From assembly GCF_051652165.1 (NCBI RefSeq), contig NZ_JBOFTR010000004.1:1-64000 (forward strand): DNA of 64,000 nt, written 5' to 3'. How positions within the stretch are numbered: position 1 is the stretch's first letter; each line of letters begins with the position of its first letter. The position numbers were made by a program, and so were the translations under genes. Below the pieces are notes generated by a model. It worked only from the letters and a program-made list of their open reading frames with translations, ran no database searches and was not told where the DNA came from. Origin of the DNA: Plesiomonas sp051652165 (GTDB taxonomy: Bacteria; Pseudomonadota; Gammaproteobacteria; Enterobacterales; CAMTGL01). Positions 35,827 through 44,778 of the stretch are shown in pieces.

Positions 35827-35927
35827 TTTTTATCCATGAAATAGCTGTGTAATCTACCTGAGTTTCTTGAGTCAATACGACAAGATGTAGTGCAATGCGT
35901 TTATTGTTTAACAAGGAGAAGTTACCG

Positions 35928-36665
35928 ATGTTTCCTGTCGATACACATACTCACACCGTTGCGAGTACACATGCGTACAGTACCATTCATGATTATATTG
36001 CACAGGCTAAACTCAAGGGTATTCGTCTATTTGCAACCACTGATCATGGCCCTGAAACGGCTGACTCTCCGCATCACTGGCATTTTATGAATTTACGGGT
36101 ATTGCCACGTGTCGTTGAGGGTGTCGGTATTTTACGCGGTATTGAGGCTAATATTCGCAATGTTGCCGGTGAGATTGATTGTAATGACAAGATGTGGGCG
36201 GTGTTGGATCTGATTCAGGCCGGTCTGCATGATCCCTTCTTTATCCCGCAAGACAAAGATGTGCATACACAGGCTTTGATTAATACGATTAAAAGCGGAA
36301 AAGTTCAGATTATTACTCACCCAGGAAACCCTAAATTTCCGATTCATGTTGATGAGGTTGTGCAGGCTGCGGCAGAGTATCGGGTTGCGCTTGAGGTGAA
36401 TAATTCATCGTTTGTGGTCTCACGACAGGGCAGTGAGCTGACGTGTCCGGCCATTATTGATGCAGCAAAACGGCATGGCGCTTATCTGGTGATGGGGTCT
36501 GACTCGCACATTGCCTATAGTTTGGGTGATTTTGAGCACTCACTGCGTTTAATTAATGCGGCTAATTTTCCGCATACACGGTTATTAAATACATCCCCCC
36601 GTAAGTTGCTCGATTTTTTAGAGATGCATGGAAAGCCTGCAATTTCGGAGTTTGCAGATTTTTAA
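35928..36665 (+). CDS. ycdX: YcdX zinc phosphatase (PHP domain)
   Basis: A 245-residue PHP-family phosphatase with a trinuclear zinc site. Metal motifs are DTHTHTVASTHAYST, TTDHGPET, ILRGIEANI, IITHPGNP and MGSDSHIAYSLG, all matching E. coli YcdX (245 residues). The ATG at 35928 has AAGGAG nine bases upstream; upstream in-frame starts do not. In E. coli YcdX supports swarming and is activated by YcdY, whose gene here lies about 24 kb away at 11181. Confidence 0.93.
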   Translation: MFPVDTHTHTVASTHAYSTIHDYIAQAKLKGIRLFATTDHGPETADSPHHWHFMNLRVLPRVVEGVGILRGIEANIRNVAGEIDCNDKMWAVLDLIQAGLHDPFFIPQDKDVHTQALINTIKSGKVQIITHPGNPKFPIHVDEVVQAAAEYRVALEVNNSSFVVSRQGSELTCPAIIDAAKRHGAYLVMGSDSHIAYSLGDFEHSLRLINAANFPHTRLLNTSPRKLLDFLEMHGKPAISEFADF

Positions 36666-36763
36666 TATCCCTCTTAGAGAGGTGAAATATATGGGTAACG
36701 CACTGCGTGATCAGTGTTATTTATAAAAACATAAGCTATTTTTACTGCGGCTTTCGTGAATTT

Positions 36764-37270
36764 TTAGTTAATTTTCCCGAAGAGATCGAGGTGTGTTAAA
36801 TACAGCCGAACGTCAAATTCTAGCTGGTGGTAACGGGGTTCAATGTGCTGACACAATTGGTAAAAAGCTTTGTTATGATCTTTTTCACGAAGGTGGGCCA
36901 GTTCATGTACAACTATCATACGTAGAAAATCGGCTGGTGCATCTTTAAACAATGACGCTATCTGAATTTCTGCTTTAGCTTTGAGTTTGTTTCCCTGCAC
37001 TCGTGAAATAGAGGTATGCAGACCAAGAGCATGTTTGATGACACTGATTTTGCTGTCGTAATAGACGCGATTAAGTGACGGTGCATTACGCAGGTAGTCA
37101 TTTTTCAGGGCCATAGTATATTGATACAGTGCTTTATCATTGTTGATATTGTGTGGATTAGGGTAGCGTTCTTGCAGTAAACGGCCAAGCTGCCCTTTTT
37201 CGATAACCTGAAAGACTTGTTGTTTTAGACTGTCAGAGTAGCCATTGAGGTATTTTAGTTCGATAGTCAT
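36764..37270 (-). CDS. ygjP: YgjP-type M48-like metalloprotein
   Basis: A 168-residue member of the YgjP/WLM metallopeptidase family (DUF45). The zinc motif is VVHELAHLREKDHNKAFY (HExxH plus the downstream His). LYQYTMALKNDYLRNAP and SRVQGNKLKAKAEIQIA match E. coli YgjP. The start at 37270 with AGGAGC upstream gives the E. coli N-terminus; the frame is open further upstream. Peptidase activity is unproven. Confidence 0.9.
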   Translation of the reverse strand: MTIELKYLNGYSDSLKQQVFQVIEKGQLGRLLQERYPNPHNINNDKALYQYTMALKNDYLRNAPSLNRVYYDSKISVIKHALGLHTSISRVQGNKLKAKAEIQIASLFKDAPADFLRMIVVHELAHLREKDHNKAFYQLCQHIEPRYHQLEFDVRLYLTHLDLFGKIN

Positions 37271-37537
37271 AGCTGATGAGCTCCTGAATAACGGCAAATA
37301 TCTGCTATTCATGCAGTATCAGCAATAAAAAAGGCTTGTGTGTATTTGAATCACTGAGCCAATGGCGAGTGGTCATGGGGTTTTGAGTCAGAGTAATATT
37401 ATCATAAGATGATATATTGATATCCTAAATGAATAATTGCGGTATTTGGCACTTAATTGTAAACGTGCCATACACTGTTATATATACATTGTGAGTGCTT
37501 AATACTCATTTAGCACGTTATAGACAATATTAATAGA

Positions 37538-38374
37538 TTATATACTTCGGGTTATATACGCTGTTGGTGTGGTAACCGGTGTTTTTAGTAATTCCGGAAG
37601 GTTATCTTTCCCTATCAGGTGTAATGCCCCTACGACAACCATGTAGCGACCTGCAGGCATGCCTTTAAGTTTATCAGCCCATTTTTGATTTCGTTCGGCT
37701 AACAGTGGGCTATGTAGACCTTCAGCTAAATCAGGAATAGTGTGTAAAGTAGGTTCATTAGCATTGGGCTTGACCCATAATGCCTCAACTTGACGCAATG
37801 TATCTGCGGTGGTATTCCAGTCTTCAAGTGTTTCAATGAGCAGTGGTAGGCCATTATCCTCAAGTGTTTCAAGGATGTTCATTTGTGCTTGCGAGCCTTC
37901 AAGTTCGATAATCGGTAAACCACGCTGACGAGCATAGTTCAATATTTGGTAATCAACGCCGTATTCTGCTTTCATCCCCATTTTTTGCGCTTGCATTGCT
38001 TGCAGTGTAAGTGCTGCTTGCCATGGATGTAGACTATTAAGTAAATCTACAGAAATACCCGTTTCTTGTGCATAGCGTTTTAGTAAGCTGATTTGAGAAG
38101 CAGTGAGCAAGGCAGAAAGTGGTTTTTCTGGTGGTGTAATTTTAGTTAGCGGAGTATCTGCAGTGATATCTGCCTCTACAATCAGTGCATCGATATTATC
38201 GAGTTTACGCAGCAGCTCTGGGGGCAGTGTAGAGAGGCGATCACTGGCCATGTGAATACTACCAACCAGTTCGAGATCAACATCATCAAGACGGACATCA
38301 ACAGCGGGATAGGCTTGTGCTAGAGGTGATAATAGACCCAGCCATAAGGCTAATCGGGTCAGTAGTTTTTTCAT
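37538..38374 (-). CDS. ybaP: YbaP, TraB/GumN family protein
   Basis: A 278-residue protein with a signal peptide (cleavage near AQAYPA). Conserved blocks are LVGSIHMASDRLSTLPP, ALIVEADI, GMKAEYGVDYQIL, LPIIELEG and the C-terminal GRYMVVVGALHLIGKDNLP, matching E. coli YbaP. The GSIHM and GALHL histidines and the Glu pairs suggest a metalloprotease-like site of the TraB family. It sits next to copper genes, as in E. coli. Confidence 0.92.
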   Translation of the reverse strand: MKKLLTRLALWLGLLSPLAQAYPAVDVRLDDVDLELVGSIHMASDRLSTLPPELLRKLDNIDALIVEADITADTPLTKITPPEKPLSALLTASQISLLKRYAQETGISVDLLNSLHPWQAALTLQAMQAQKMGMKAEYGVDYQILNYARQRGLPIIELEGSQAQMNILETLEDNGLPLLIETLEDWNTTADTLRQVEALWVKPNANEPTLHTIPDLAEGLHSPLLAERNQKWADKLKGMPAGRYMVVVGALHLIGKDNLPELLKTPVTTPTAYITRSI

Positions 38375-38410
38375 GCTGTTGCTCCGGAAAAAAGTATTCT
38401 CTACTTCAGA

Positions 38411-38447
38411 AAATGGGGGCTACGAAAAGTTCCCGCAAGCCCCATTG
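38411..38447 (-). terminator. terminator of copA operon
   Basis: On the minus strand AATGGGGCT / AGCCCCCATT pairs (one bulged base) and is followed by TTTCT. It follows the DUF411 gene by about 60 bp. Confidence 0.75.
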
Positions 38448-38505
38448 TGTAAATAATTCTGTTTCCGTTTATCGCTACGGTTATCTATGCTGTTTAACGT
38501 TATGT

Positions 38506-38949
38506 TTATGCGCCATTTTGTCGGCTGTAAGGTGTTTGTTTTCCTTGTGCATCAAAGGCTAAAACTACATAAGGATCTTTTTGGTCGCCTTGTTCCATAC
38601 CTGGGCTACCAATAGGCATTGCGGGTGTACTGATGCCACTAATCGCTGGTTTTTCTTTGAGCATTCGACGCACATCAGCAGCCGGTACGTGCCCTTCAAC
38701 GGCATAGCCTTCAACAATAGCAGTATGGCATGACATTAAATCAGGGGTGATGTGGTGTTGCATTTTGAGTTTGTACATCTCATTGTCTTCCATCATCACA
38801 GTTTTAACGTTAAATCCCTCTTTTTGCATATACTCTGCCCATTTAGAGCAGCAGCCACAATACGGGGATTTATACATAGTCATATCAGTTGCTGCTGATG
38901 CAGTAGCAGAAATTAAGGCTAAAGATGCAGCAAAAAGAGCACGTTTCAT
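38506..38949 (-). CDS. DUF411 periplasmic copper-associated protein
   Basis: A 147-residue protein with a signal peptide (cleavage near ASAATD). The mature N-terminus has a thioredoxin-like start and a Cys cluster YKSPYCGCCSKWAEYM. A later LMSCHTAIVEGYAVEGHVPAADV supplies another Cys and His, and MPIGSPGMEQGD supplies methionines. These are typical soft-metal ligands, and the family is commonly found beside copper and silver exporters. It starts 12 bp after copA, so it is in the copper-induced operon and probably binds Cu(I) delivered to the periplasm. Confidence 0.87.
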   Translation of the reverse strand: MKRALFAASLALISATASAATDMTMYKSPYCGCCSKWAEYMQKEGFNVKTVMMEDNEMYKLKMQHHITPDLMSCHTAIVEGYAVEGHVPAADVRRMLKEKPAISGISTPAMPIGSPGMEQGDQKDPYVVLAFDAQGKQTPYSRQNGA

Positions 38950-38961
38950 GTTGATTCCTAA

Positions 38962-41880
38962 TTATGTTGTTGGGCTGTTGCGCGGTGTAAAGCGCAATAG
39001 TCTATTGGCATTCGAAACCACCGTAATGGAAGAGAGTGCCATTGCCGCTCCTGCGACAATCGGGTTAAGCAGTAGCCCGATAAATGGATATAAAATTCCT
39101 GCGGCAACAGGAATACCTAGCGAGTTATACACGAATGCACCAAACAAGTTTTGTTTCATGTTGCGCAATACAGCCCGTGATAGTGACATTGCATCAGCAA
39201 CACCGTGTAAACTGTGACGCATCAAAGTCATTGCTGCAGTTTCAATGGCCACATCACTGCCACCTCCCATTGCAATACCGACATCAGCTTGAGCTAATGC
39301 TGGGGCATCGTTAATGCCATCGCCAATCATGGCAACCACTTGACCTTGTTGTTGCAAGCGGCGAATTTCTGCGGCTTTGCCATCAGGCAGCACACCGGCA
39401 ACAACATGATCTATTCCCGCTTCTTGGGCGATAGTTTCGGCAGTGAGTGGGTTATCACCAGTGAGCATTACCAGTGTAAATCCTTCTGCACGTAAGCGTT
39501 GCAATGCACTGATACTGTCACTGCGCAGCGGATCACGAATAGCAAACAATGCAATAAGTTGTTGATCGCATGCGAGCAGAACAGGTGTAGCACCTTGTCT
39601 TGCTGTGTGTTCAAGGGCGGGGATGATATGCGCGACATCAATTTGTTGCTGTTGCATTAAGGCTAGGTTGCCCAAGAATAGAGAGTGACCATTTATTGCA
39701 GCTTGTACGCCTAACCCACGTAGCGTTTTAAACTCGGCCACTTCAGGGATGTGAAGGCCATCGGCTTTTTGCAAAATAGCCAACGCCAGTGGATGACTAG
39801 AGCCTTGTTCGAGAGCTGCAGCCCACTGCAATACCTCTGTTTCACTGTGGTTATTGAGCGTGGTGATTGCGGTGACTTTTGGTCGGCCTTCGGTCAGTGT
39901 GCCGGTTTTATCAAAAACTAATGTATCAACTTTACTTGCTTGTTGCAGCGCATCAGCATCGCGAATGAGTACACCAAACTCTGCTGCACGGCCTACACCA
40001 GAGATAATAGACATTGGGGTTGCTAGGCCTAGCGCACAAGGGCAAGCAATGATCAATACGGTAGTAGTAATAGAGAGGGCATAAGCAATATGTGGTTGTG
40101 GGCCAACAAAGAACCAAATAGCGCCACTGATTACCGCAAGGGCAATCACCACAGGAACAAAGACCGCAGAGATTTTATCCGCTATCCGGCCAATTTGTGG
40201 TTTGCTGCTTTGGGCACTGCGCACAAGATGGATAATACGTGAAAGAGTTGTTTGGCTACCAACGGCACGAGCAGTAAATAGAACGCTACCATCTTGCACC
40301 ACAGTACCGGCATGTACGGTATCTGTAGCTTGTTTTTGTTGTGGGATAGCCTCACCTGTTAGCATGGCTTCATCAAGCCATGCTTCGCCACTGAGTATGT
40401 CGCCGTCAACCGGTACACGATCTCCAGTGGTGAGGCGTAAAATCATACCAGTTTGCACTTGTTCTAGCGGAAGTATGTGTTCACTGCCCTCGATGATGAC
40501 TCGGGCAGTCGGAGGGGTGAGATCGAGCAAACGCTCTAACGCGGCAGACGATCGTGAACGTGCCTTTTGCTCAAGTGCATGCCCAATATTAATCAGGCCA
40601 ATAATCATGGTACTGGCTTCAAAGTACAAGTGTCGGGCTTCAATCGGGAAAAATTGTGGCCAAAGTGTGACAACCATTGAGTAGAGCCACGCAACACCCG
40701 TACCAAGCGCAACCAGTGTATCCATTGTTGCTGAACCGTTTTTCAACGCACGCCATGCACTGGTGTAAAAGTGTCGCCCAGTGAGAATCATAACCAGTAG
40801 CGTCAAAATACCTAAGAGTTTCCATAACCCTTGATTGTTCGCGGTGATCATCATGTTATCGCCGAACATCCCCCAGATCATCAGAGGAATACCCGTACCC
40901 AATGCCAATACTGACTGCCAGCGTAAACGGCGTAATGTATCATCGGCTGATTTTTGCTGTTTCTCTCGGCGCAGGGCTTCATCAACCACCACTTCCGCTT
41001 CATAGCCTGCATCAGCAACCGCTTGTACGAGTGCGGTAGGATCAGGTGCACCCATAACCAATGCTGTGCGTTCAGCCAAATTGACGCGTGCTTGTGTCAC
41101 ACCGCTGACATTTTGCAGTGCATTTTGTACTTTGCTTACGCAGCTTGCACAGCTCATTCCGTTTAGCATGAGCTGAATAGCTTCATTCTCAGCGATGTGA
41201 GAAGTAGAGCCTATATTATTTGGTGCGCTCAGTGTTGGTTGAGGAGTGTGTATTTTATTTGTGGTGATATGAGCAATATCTGTCGGTTCGGCCATGACAG
41301 CAGTAAATGGCTGATCCGGTTGTATTACGGTTTCTGCAACTACCGGCATAGCCACTCGTGCCACTAAGGGCACGGGTGTGATAACAGAGCTGATGTTCTC
41401 AGTTGTGTTAGTCAGTGCGACCGGTATTACTGCCGAAGTACGTGCAGATGTGCTGACGTGCTCCGGCTCAGGCTTTTTTACGTTATCCTCAATAGCTTGG
41501 TAGCCTGCGGTTTGTACTGCGGTGATTAACGTTGCGCTATCTACTGCGCCGTAAATACGGGCTGATGTTTTATCCACATCGGCAAATACTACGCCATCAA
41601 CCTGCTCAAGTGCTTGGCGTGTATTGTTAATGCAACTTTCACAGGCAAGCCCTTGTAGAGCCAGTGCTATTGTTGGGGTGGTTACTGTATGAGCTTTGTA
41701 TCCTAAGTCAGTAATGCTATTGATTATTTCAGCAACTGTGGCATTACCCGTAACACACGCATAGGTACGGGTAACTTTTGCGTCAGTAATATTGTCATGC
41801 TGTAAGAGGGCAGTTTTTACTTTATTGACACAACCCATGCAGCTAAGACCGTCAAGCGATAGGATCGTAATATGTGACAT
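38962..41880 (-). CDS. copA: CopA copper-exporting P1B-type ATPase, three HMA domains
   Basis: A 972-residue Cu(I) pump. Three heavy-metal-binding domains carry GLSCMGC (about 12-18), GLACESC (about 76-82) and GMSCASC (about 241-247). HMA2 and HMA3 are separated by a Pro/Val/Thr-rich linker of about 100 residues. The ATPase core has TGEAIPQ, the membrane metal site ACPCALGLATP, the phosphorylation motif DKTGTLTEG and GDGINDAPALAQADVG. E. coli CopA has two HMA domains and 834 residues. The start at 41880 has AAAGGAA upstream. A strong -1 frameshift cassette lies after HMA2 (41432-41490). CueR controls the promoter. Confidence 0.96.
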   Translation of the reverse strand: MSHITILSLDGLSCMGCVNKVKTALLQHDNITDAKVTRTYACVTGNATVAEIINSITDLGYKAHTVTTPTIALALQGLACESCINNTRQALEQVDGVVFADVDKTSARIYGAVDSATLITAVQTAGYQAIEDNVKKPEPEHVSTSARTSAVIPVALTNTTENISSVITPVPLVARVAMPVVAETVIQPDQPFTAVMAEPTDIAHITTNKIHTPQPTLSAPNNIGSTSHIAENEAIQLMLNGMSCASCVSKVQNALQNVSGVTQARVNLAERTALVMGAPDPTALVQAVADAGYEAEVVVDEALRREKQQKSADDTLRRLRWQSVLALGTGIPLMIWGMFGDNMMITANNQGLWKLLGILTLLVMILTGRHFYTSAWRALKNGSATMDTLVALGTGVAWLYSMVVTLWPQFFPIEARHLYFEASTMIIGLINIGHALEQKARSRSSAALERLLDLTPPTARVIIEGSEHILPLEQVQTGMILRLTTGDRVPVDGDILSGEAWLDEAMLTGEAIPQQKQATDTVHAGTVVQDGSVLFTARAVGSQTTLSRIIHLVRSAQSSKPQIGRIADKISAVFVPVVIALAVISGAIWFFVGPQPHIAYALSITTTVLIIACPCALGLATPMSIISGVGRAAEFGVLIRDADALQQASKVDTLVFDKTGTLTEGRPKVTAITTLNNHSETEVLQWAAALEQGSSHPLALAILQKADGLHIPEVAEFKTLRGLGVQAAINGHSLFLGNLALMQQQQIDVAHIIPALEHTARQGATPVLLACDQQLIALFAIRDPLRSDSISALQRLRAEGFTLVMLTGDNPLTAETIAQEAGIDHVVAGVLPDGKAAEIRRLQQQGQVVAMIGDGINDAPALAQADVGIAMGGGSDVAIETAAMTLMRHSLHGVADAMSLSRAVLRNMKQNLFGAFVYNSLGIPVAAGILYPFIGLLLNPIVAGAAMALSSITVVSNANRLLRFTPRNSPTT
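41432..41490 (-). other. predicted -1 programmed ribosomal frameshift signal in copA
   Basis: Read along the mRNA: GAGGA (41490-41486), 6 nt, then the heptamer A AAA AAG (41479-41473) in the phase GTA AAA AAG. A 5-nt spacer leads to a stem-loop at 41467-41432 (GCCGGAGCACGT against ACGTACTTCGGC: ten Watson-Crick pairs, one G-U, one C-A mismatch, 12-nt loop). After a -1 slip the next codons are GCC and TGA, giving a 137-residue product that contains HMA1 and HMA2 only. Element order and spacing are those of E. coli dnaX. Confidence 0.72.
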
Positions 41881-41975
41881 AAGTCTGTTCCTTTTGGTAA
41901 AGAGTGCATACAGAGCACTCTGCGTTGAAGCACTCACTTTTGTAAAGATGCGCTTCTTTTTAACCACTGTGTAGT

Positions 41976-42006
41976 AAGATAAAGGTTACAGCAAGGGGAA
42001 GGTCAA
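41976..42006 (-). promoter_or_regulatory. CueR-controlled copA promoter
   Basis: On the minus strand TTGACC (-35, 42006-42001) and TATCTT (-10, 41981-41976) are 19 bp apart, the overlong spacing that MerR-family activators correct. Between them lies ACCTTCCCCTTGCTGTAACCT (41983-42003 on the plus strand), almost the E. coli copA operator but with TAA where E. coli has GGA in the right half. Confidence 0.88.
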
Positions 42007-42052
42007 GAGCTATTACTGAAAAGTATCAACTCAGTAAAGAAGGTAAGTAGAG

Positions 42053-42529
42053 ATGAATATCAGTGAGGTCGCAAAACTAACGGGCTTAACCGCAAAAACA
42101 TTACGGTTTTATGAGGATAAAGGCTTAGTCATACCGTTGCGGCAAGATAATGGTTACCGTGTTTATTCGCAGAAAAATCAAGAGGAGTTAACGTTATTAC
42201 GCCAAGCTCGGTTAGTTGGCTTTAGTTTAGATGAGTGTGCTCAGTTACTGGATTTATTTCGTAATCCAGCACGACGCAGTGCAGATGTTAAAGTCAAAAC
42301 AGAACAGAAAATTGTTGAACTTGATAAACAAATTGCTGATTTAACACAGATGCGTCGGATATTATCGACATTAGTACAAGAGTGCCCTGGTGATGATAAA
42401 GCAGAGTGTCCGATTATATCAGGTTTAAGTCAGCTCTCTTACCCGTCTGATGTGCCTGTTGTTCAACAGGTATCTCAACTACTTTGTTGTCATCCAATAG
42501 CAGAACAATCTGGTGAGCTTGATAAATAG
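42053..42529 (+). CDS. cueR: CueR Cu(I)-responsive MerR-family activator
   Basis: A 158-residue regulator. The N-terminal MerR helix-turn-helix is MNISEVAKLTGLTAKTLRFYEDKGL, conserved in the parts NISEVAKLTGL and TLRFYEDKGL. A dimerisation helix follows. The metal loop CPGDDKAECPII has the two cysteines that hold Cu(I), and a late CCH matches the E. coli C-terminal CCHH. The tail is about 20 residues longer than E. coli CueR (135). AAGGTAAGTAGAG lies before the start. Divergent from its target copA. Confidence 0.95.
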   Translation: MNISEVAKLTGLTAKTLRFYEDKGLVIPLRQDNGYRVYSQKNQEELTLLRQARLVGFSLDECAQLLDLFRNPARRSADVKVKTEQKIVELDKQIADLTQMRRILSTLVQECPGDDKAECPIISGLSQLSYPSDVPVVQQVSQLLCCHPIAEQSGELDK

Positions 42530-42555
42530 GCAACAATAAAATAGAAAAGAGGATA

Positions 42556-42584
42556 AAAAAATCCCCACACAGAGTGTAGGGATG
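42556..42584. terminator. terminator cueR / TDT gene
   Basis: ATCCCCACAC / GTGTAGGGAT (one mismatch) with an A-run on the left, which gives a T-run for the minus strand. It lies between convergent genes. Confidence 0.75.
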
Positions 42585-42645
42585 ATATAGCAATACGAAT
42601 AAAAGCGATCAATAAGGCTAGATAATACGTTTATAAACGTTCTCT

Positions 42646-43647
42646 TTAGCTCATTTTATGAATCATGCTCTCTTTTTGGCTTTCATCTTTGGTATCATTT
42701 GCACGTGGCAAATAGTTCCAGATATAACGTACAGCAACATAGGCAATAATCGCACTAGCAACAATCAGTTCAATATTTGCAAGCATATGAACTTGGTTGA
42801 CATATTGAGCTGAAACACCCCATGTTTGTAGCAGATGACTCAGTTTAAACAGAGCAGTTGCACCAATGGCCATTGGGAATGTAAAGGCAGCATAACCTGG
42901 GCTAAATGGCAGACGCAACAGTGAGAAAAATGCCAAATAAATTAGCGTTGTCATTAAAATAGCGATACCAAACAATAGCGCAACGATAACAGGCGATGGG
43001 TTGCTCATTACAGTTAAGTAACCTGCTAATGAGAGGCTCGCCGGTGCTGCCATAATCGCAATAGTAGGTTTTGCACCATCAGGCACGTTATGGGTAAAGA
43101 TGAAGCGATATAGCATCAGTGGTAGCATAATCGCATAGCAAATCATCCCAAAATTTTGTAAGTACTGTGCAACATGAATCAGTGCAGGTGTATGTGGTGC
43201 TGACACTGCGGCAACAATAATACCAATAGGGGGCACGAACCAGCTAGGAACCATGTGGTGCAGTGAGAAATCACGTGCTCGGTGTATTGTAAATACAGAT
43301 AAAAAGATTAGATGCAGTACAACTGCAGCAATCCATAATGCGATACCAATTTCAGGAGCATGATGGCTAACGGTTGCTGAAACCACCATAACGCCCATTG
43401 CAAATGTTGGTACAACACTACCTACAACAGGGTGTGCTAAATCATCAAGCAGCAGTTGCGGGTGCAACAAAAACTTAATGGTTAAAACAGCTAACATTGT
43501 TCCACCGATAATTGCACCGATGAGTTGCGCCATTCCATTCAGAGGGGTGAAGTTTTCCCAACACCATAAAACACTTGCAATACCCAAGGCTAATCCTGCC
43601 ATGGGGGTTGGAACTTTACTGATTCTTCTGTGGATGGACTGGATCAT
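42646..43647 (-). CDS. TDT-family (SLAC1/TehA-like) anion transporter
   Basis: A 333-residue inner-membrane protein with about ten helices, of the tellurite-resistance/dicarboxylate transporter family. Typical positions are PTPMAGLALGIASVLW at the N-terminus, VVPTFAMGVMVVS, VPSWFVPPIGIIVAAV, LRLPFSPGYAAFTFPMAIG. TehA and SLAC1 relatives are anion channels; the substrate here is not known. The LysR gene at 43834 is divergent and is the likely regulator. Confidence 0.87.
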   Translation of the reverse strand: MIQSIHRRISKVPTPMAGLALGIASVLWCWENFTPLNGMAQLIGAIIGGTMLAVLTIKFLLHPQLLLDDLAHPVVGSVVPTFAMGVMVVSATVSHHAPEIGIALWIAAVVLHLIFLSVFTIHRARDFSLHHMVPSWFVPPIGIIVAAVSAPHTPALIHVAQYLQNFGMICYAIMLPLMLYRFIFTHNVPDGAKPTIAIMAAPASLSLAGYLTVMSNPSPVIVALLFGIAILMTTLIYLAFFSLLRLPFSPGYAAFTFPMAIGATALFKLSHLLQTWGVSAQYVNQVHMLANIELIVASAIIAYVAVRYIWNYLPRANDTKDESQKESMIHKMS

Positions 43648-43697
43648 AGATGCCTCGGAGAGTCTTATTTCAATGTCATCTATGATATATGCATTCG

Positions 43698-43725
43698 TTA
43701 AGTAATAATATTTTAATAAACTTAA
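43698..43725. promoter_or_regulatory. AT-rich dyad between TDT and LysR genes
   Basis: TTAAGT (43698-43703) and ACTTAA (43720-43725) form an inverted repeat separated by 16 AT-rich bases. It lies in the 186-bp divergent promoter region, where a LysR protein would bind to control its neighbour and itself. Confidence 0.4.
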
Positions 43726-43833
43726 TGTGTTGTTAAATAAAACTGTTCAGCAAACTTATGCAGCAAATCTGTAATAACTAAGCAATAATTGGGTGCATTT
43801 GGTTGCATTCTACTCACCATGAAGGTTGAATTA

Positions 43834-44745
43834 ATGAGTCTGACACTCAAGCAACTCAAAGTGTTTAGTGCGATTGCGCTGCACGGAAACATGACACAAG
43901 CGTCGGAAGCGTTGTTTCTGACCAAACCTGCGTTGAGTATGGCACTGCAAGAGTTAGAGAGGCAGCTAGGCCAGCGTTTGTTTGATCGAGTCAATAATCG
44001 TCTGCATTTAAACAGCCAAGGTAAACGTTTATTGCCTATGGCAGATGAGCTGTTGCAACGGGCACAGCTTATCGAGCAGACTTTTAAACAAGATACTGAA
44101 TTAAGTGGGAGTTTGTATATCGGGGCGAGTAATACAATTGGTAATTATATGTTACCGACAATGCTAGGTGCATTTATTGCCCGTCATCCTGAATGTGCAC
44201 CTCATATTATTATTGATAATACACATGTTTTAGTGGGCAAATTAACGCGTTTTGAGCTAGACATTGCACTGGTTGAAGGGGGGCTGCATGATCCACAATT
44301 GATGCTCACCGATTGGCAGCAAGACGAAATGTGGTTGGTGGTTTCACCTCAACATCCGCTGGCATTGCGGTATCAGCAGCAAGGTGTGCTAACGTTAGCT
44401 GATTTTGAAGATCAGTATTGGATTGTGCGTGAGTTAGGTTCTGGTTCGCGCGAGAGTTTTAATCAAGCCATTGCTCTGCATCTTGATTCGTGGCATTTGC
44501 GGTTAGAGCTAAATCAAAGTGAAGCTATTTTAGGTGCATGCCGTGCGGGATTAGGTATTGGATATATGCCTGCTGTGGCACTGACAACTGATATTATGCT
44601 CGGTACGTTATGTCAGTTACCTATTCCATTGCCTACGCAAAGACAACTACGAATAGCGGTACATCGTGATAAGTATGTATCACCACTCTTACGCTGTTTT
44701 CTTGATTTTTGTATGCAGTGGCCTGATACACATATGCAAGAGTAA
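43834..44745 (+). CDS. LysR-family regulator, YeiE-like
   Basis: A 303-residue LysR regulator. The winged helix (LKQLKVFSAIALHGNMTQASEALFLTKPALSMALQELE, seen in its parts VFSAIALHGNMTQAS and TKPALSMALQELERQLG) is followed by a periplasmic-binding-like effector domain (YIGASNTIGNYMLP, ALVEGGLHDP, RELGSGSRESF). SNTIGNYMLP and the GSGSRE anchor are typical of the YeiE/CysB-like group that binds small anions. The start at 43834 has AAGG eight bases upstream. Divergent from the TDT transporter. Confidence 0.87.
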   Translation: MSLTLKQLKVFSAIALHGNMTQASEALFLTKPALSMALQELERQLGQRLFDRVNNRLHLNSQGKRLLPMADELLQRAQLIEQTFKQDTELSGSLYIGASNTIGNYMLPTMLGAFIARHPECAPHIIIDNTHVLVGKLTRFELDIALVEGGLHDPQLMLTDWQQDEMWLVVSPQHPLALRYQQQGVLTLADFEDQYWIVRELGSGSRESFNQAIALHLDSWHLRLELNQSEAILGACRAGLGIGYMPAVALTTDIMLGTLCQLPIPLPTQRQLRIAVHRDKYVSPLLRCFLDFCMQWPDTHMQE

Positions 44746-44778
44746 GTTGTAATAAGTAAAAAGCATTAGATGATATTT

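Noticed and set aside
41690..41730. E. coli-type CCCAAAG frameshift site after the first HMA of copA
   Set aside because: The sequence at the HMA1-HMA2 junction has no such heptamer; the frameshift signal here is after HMA2.
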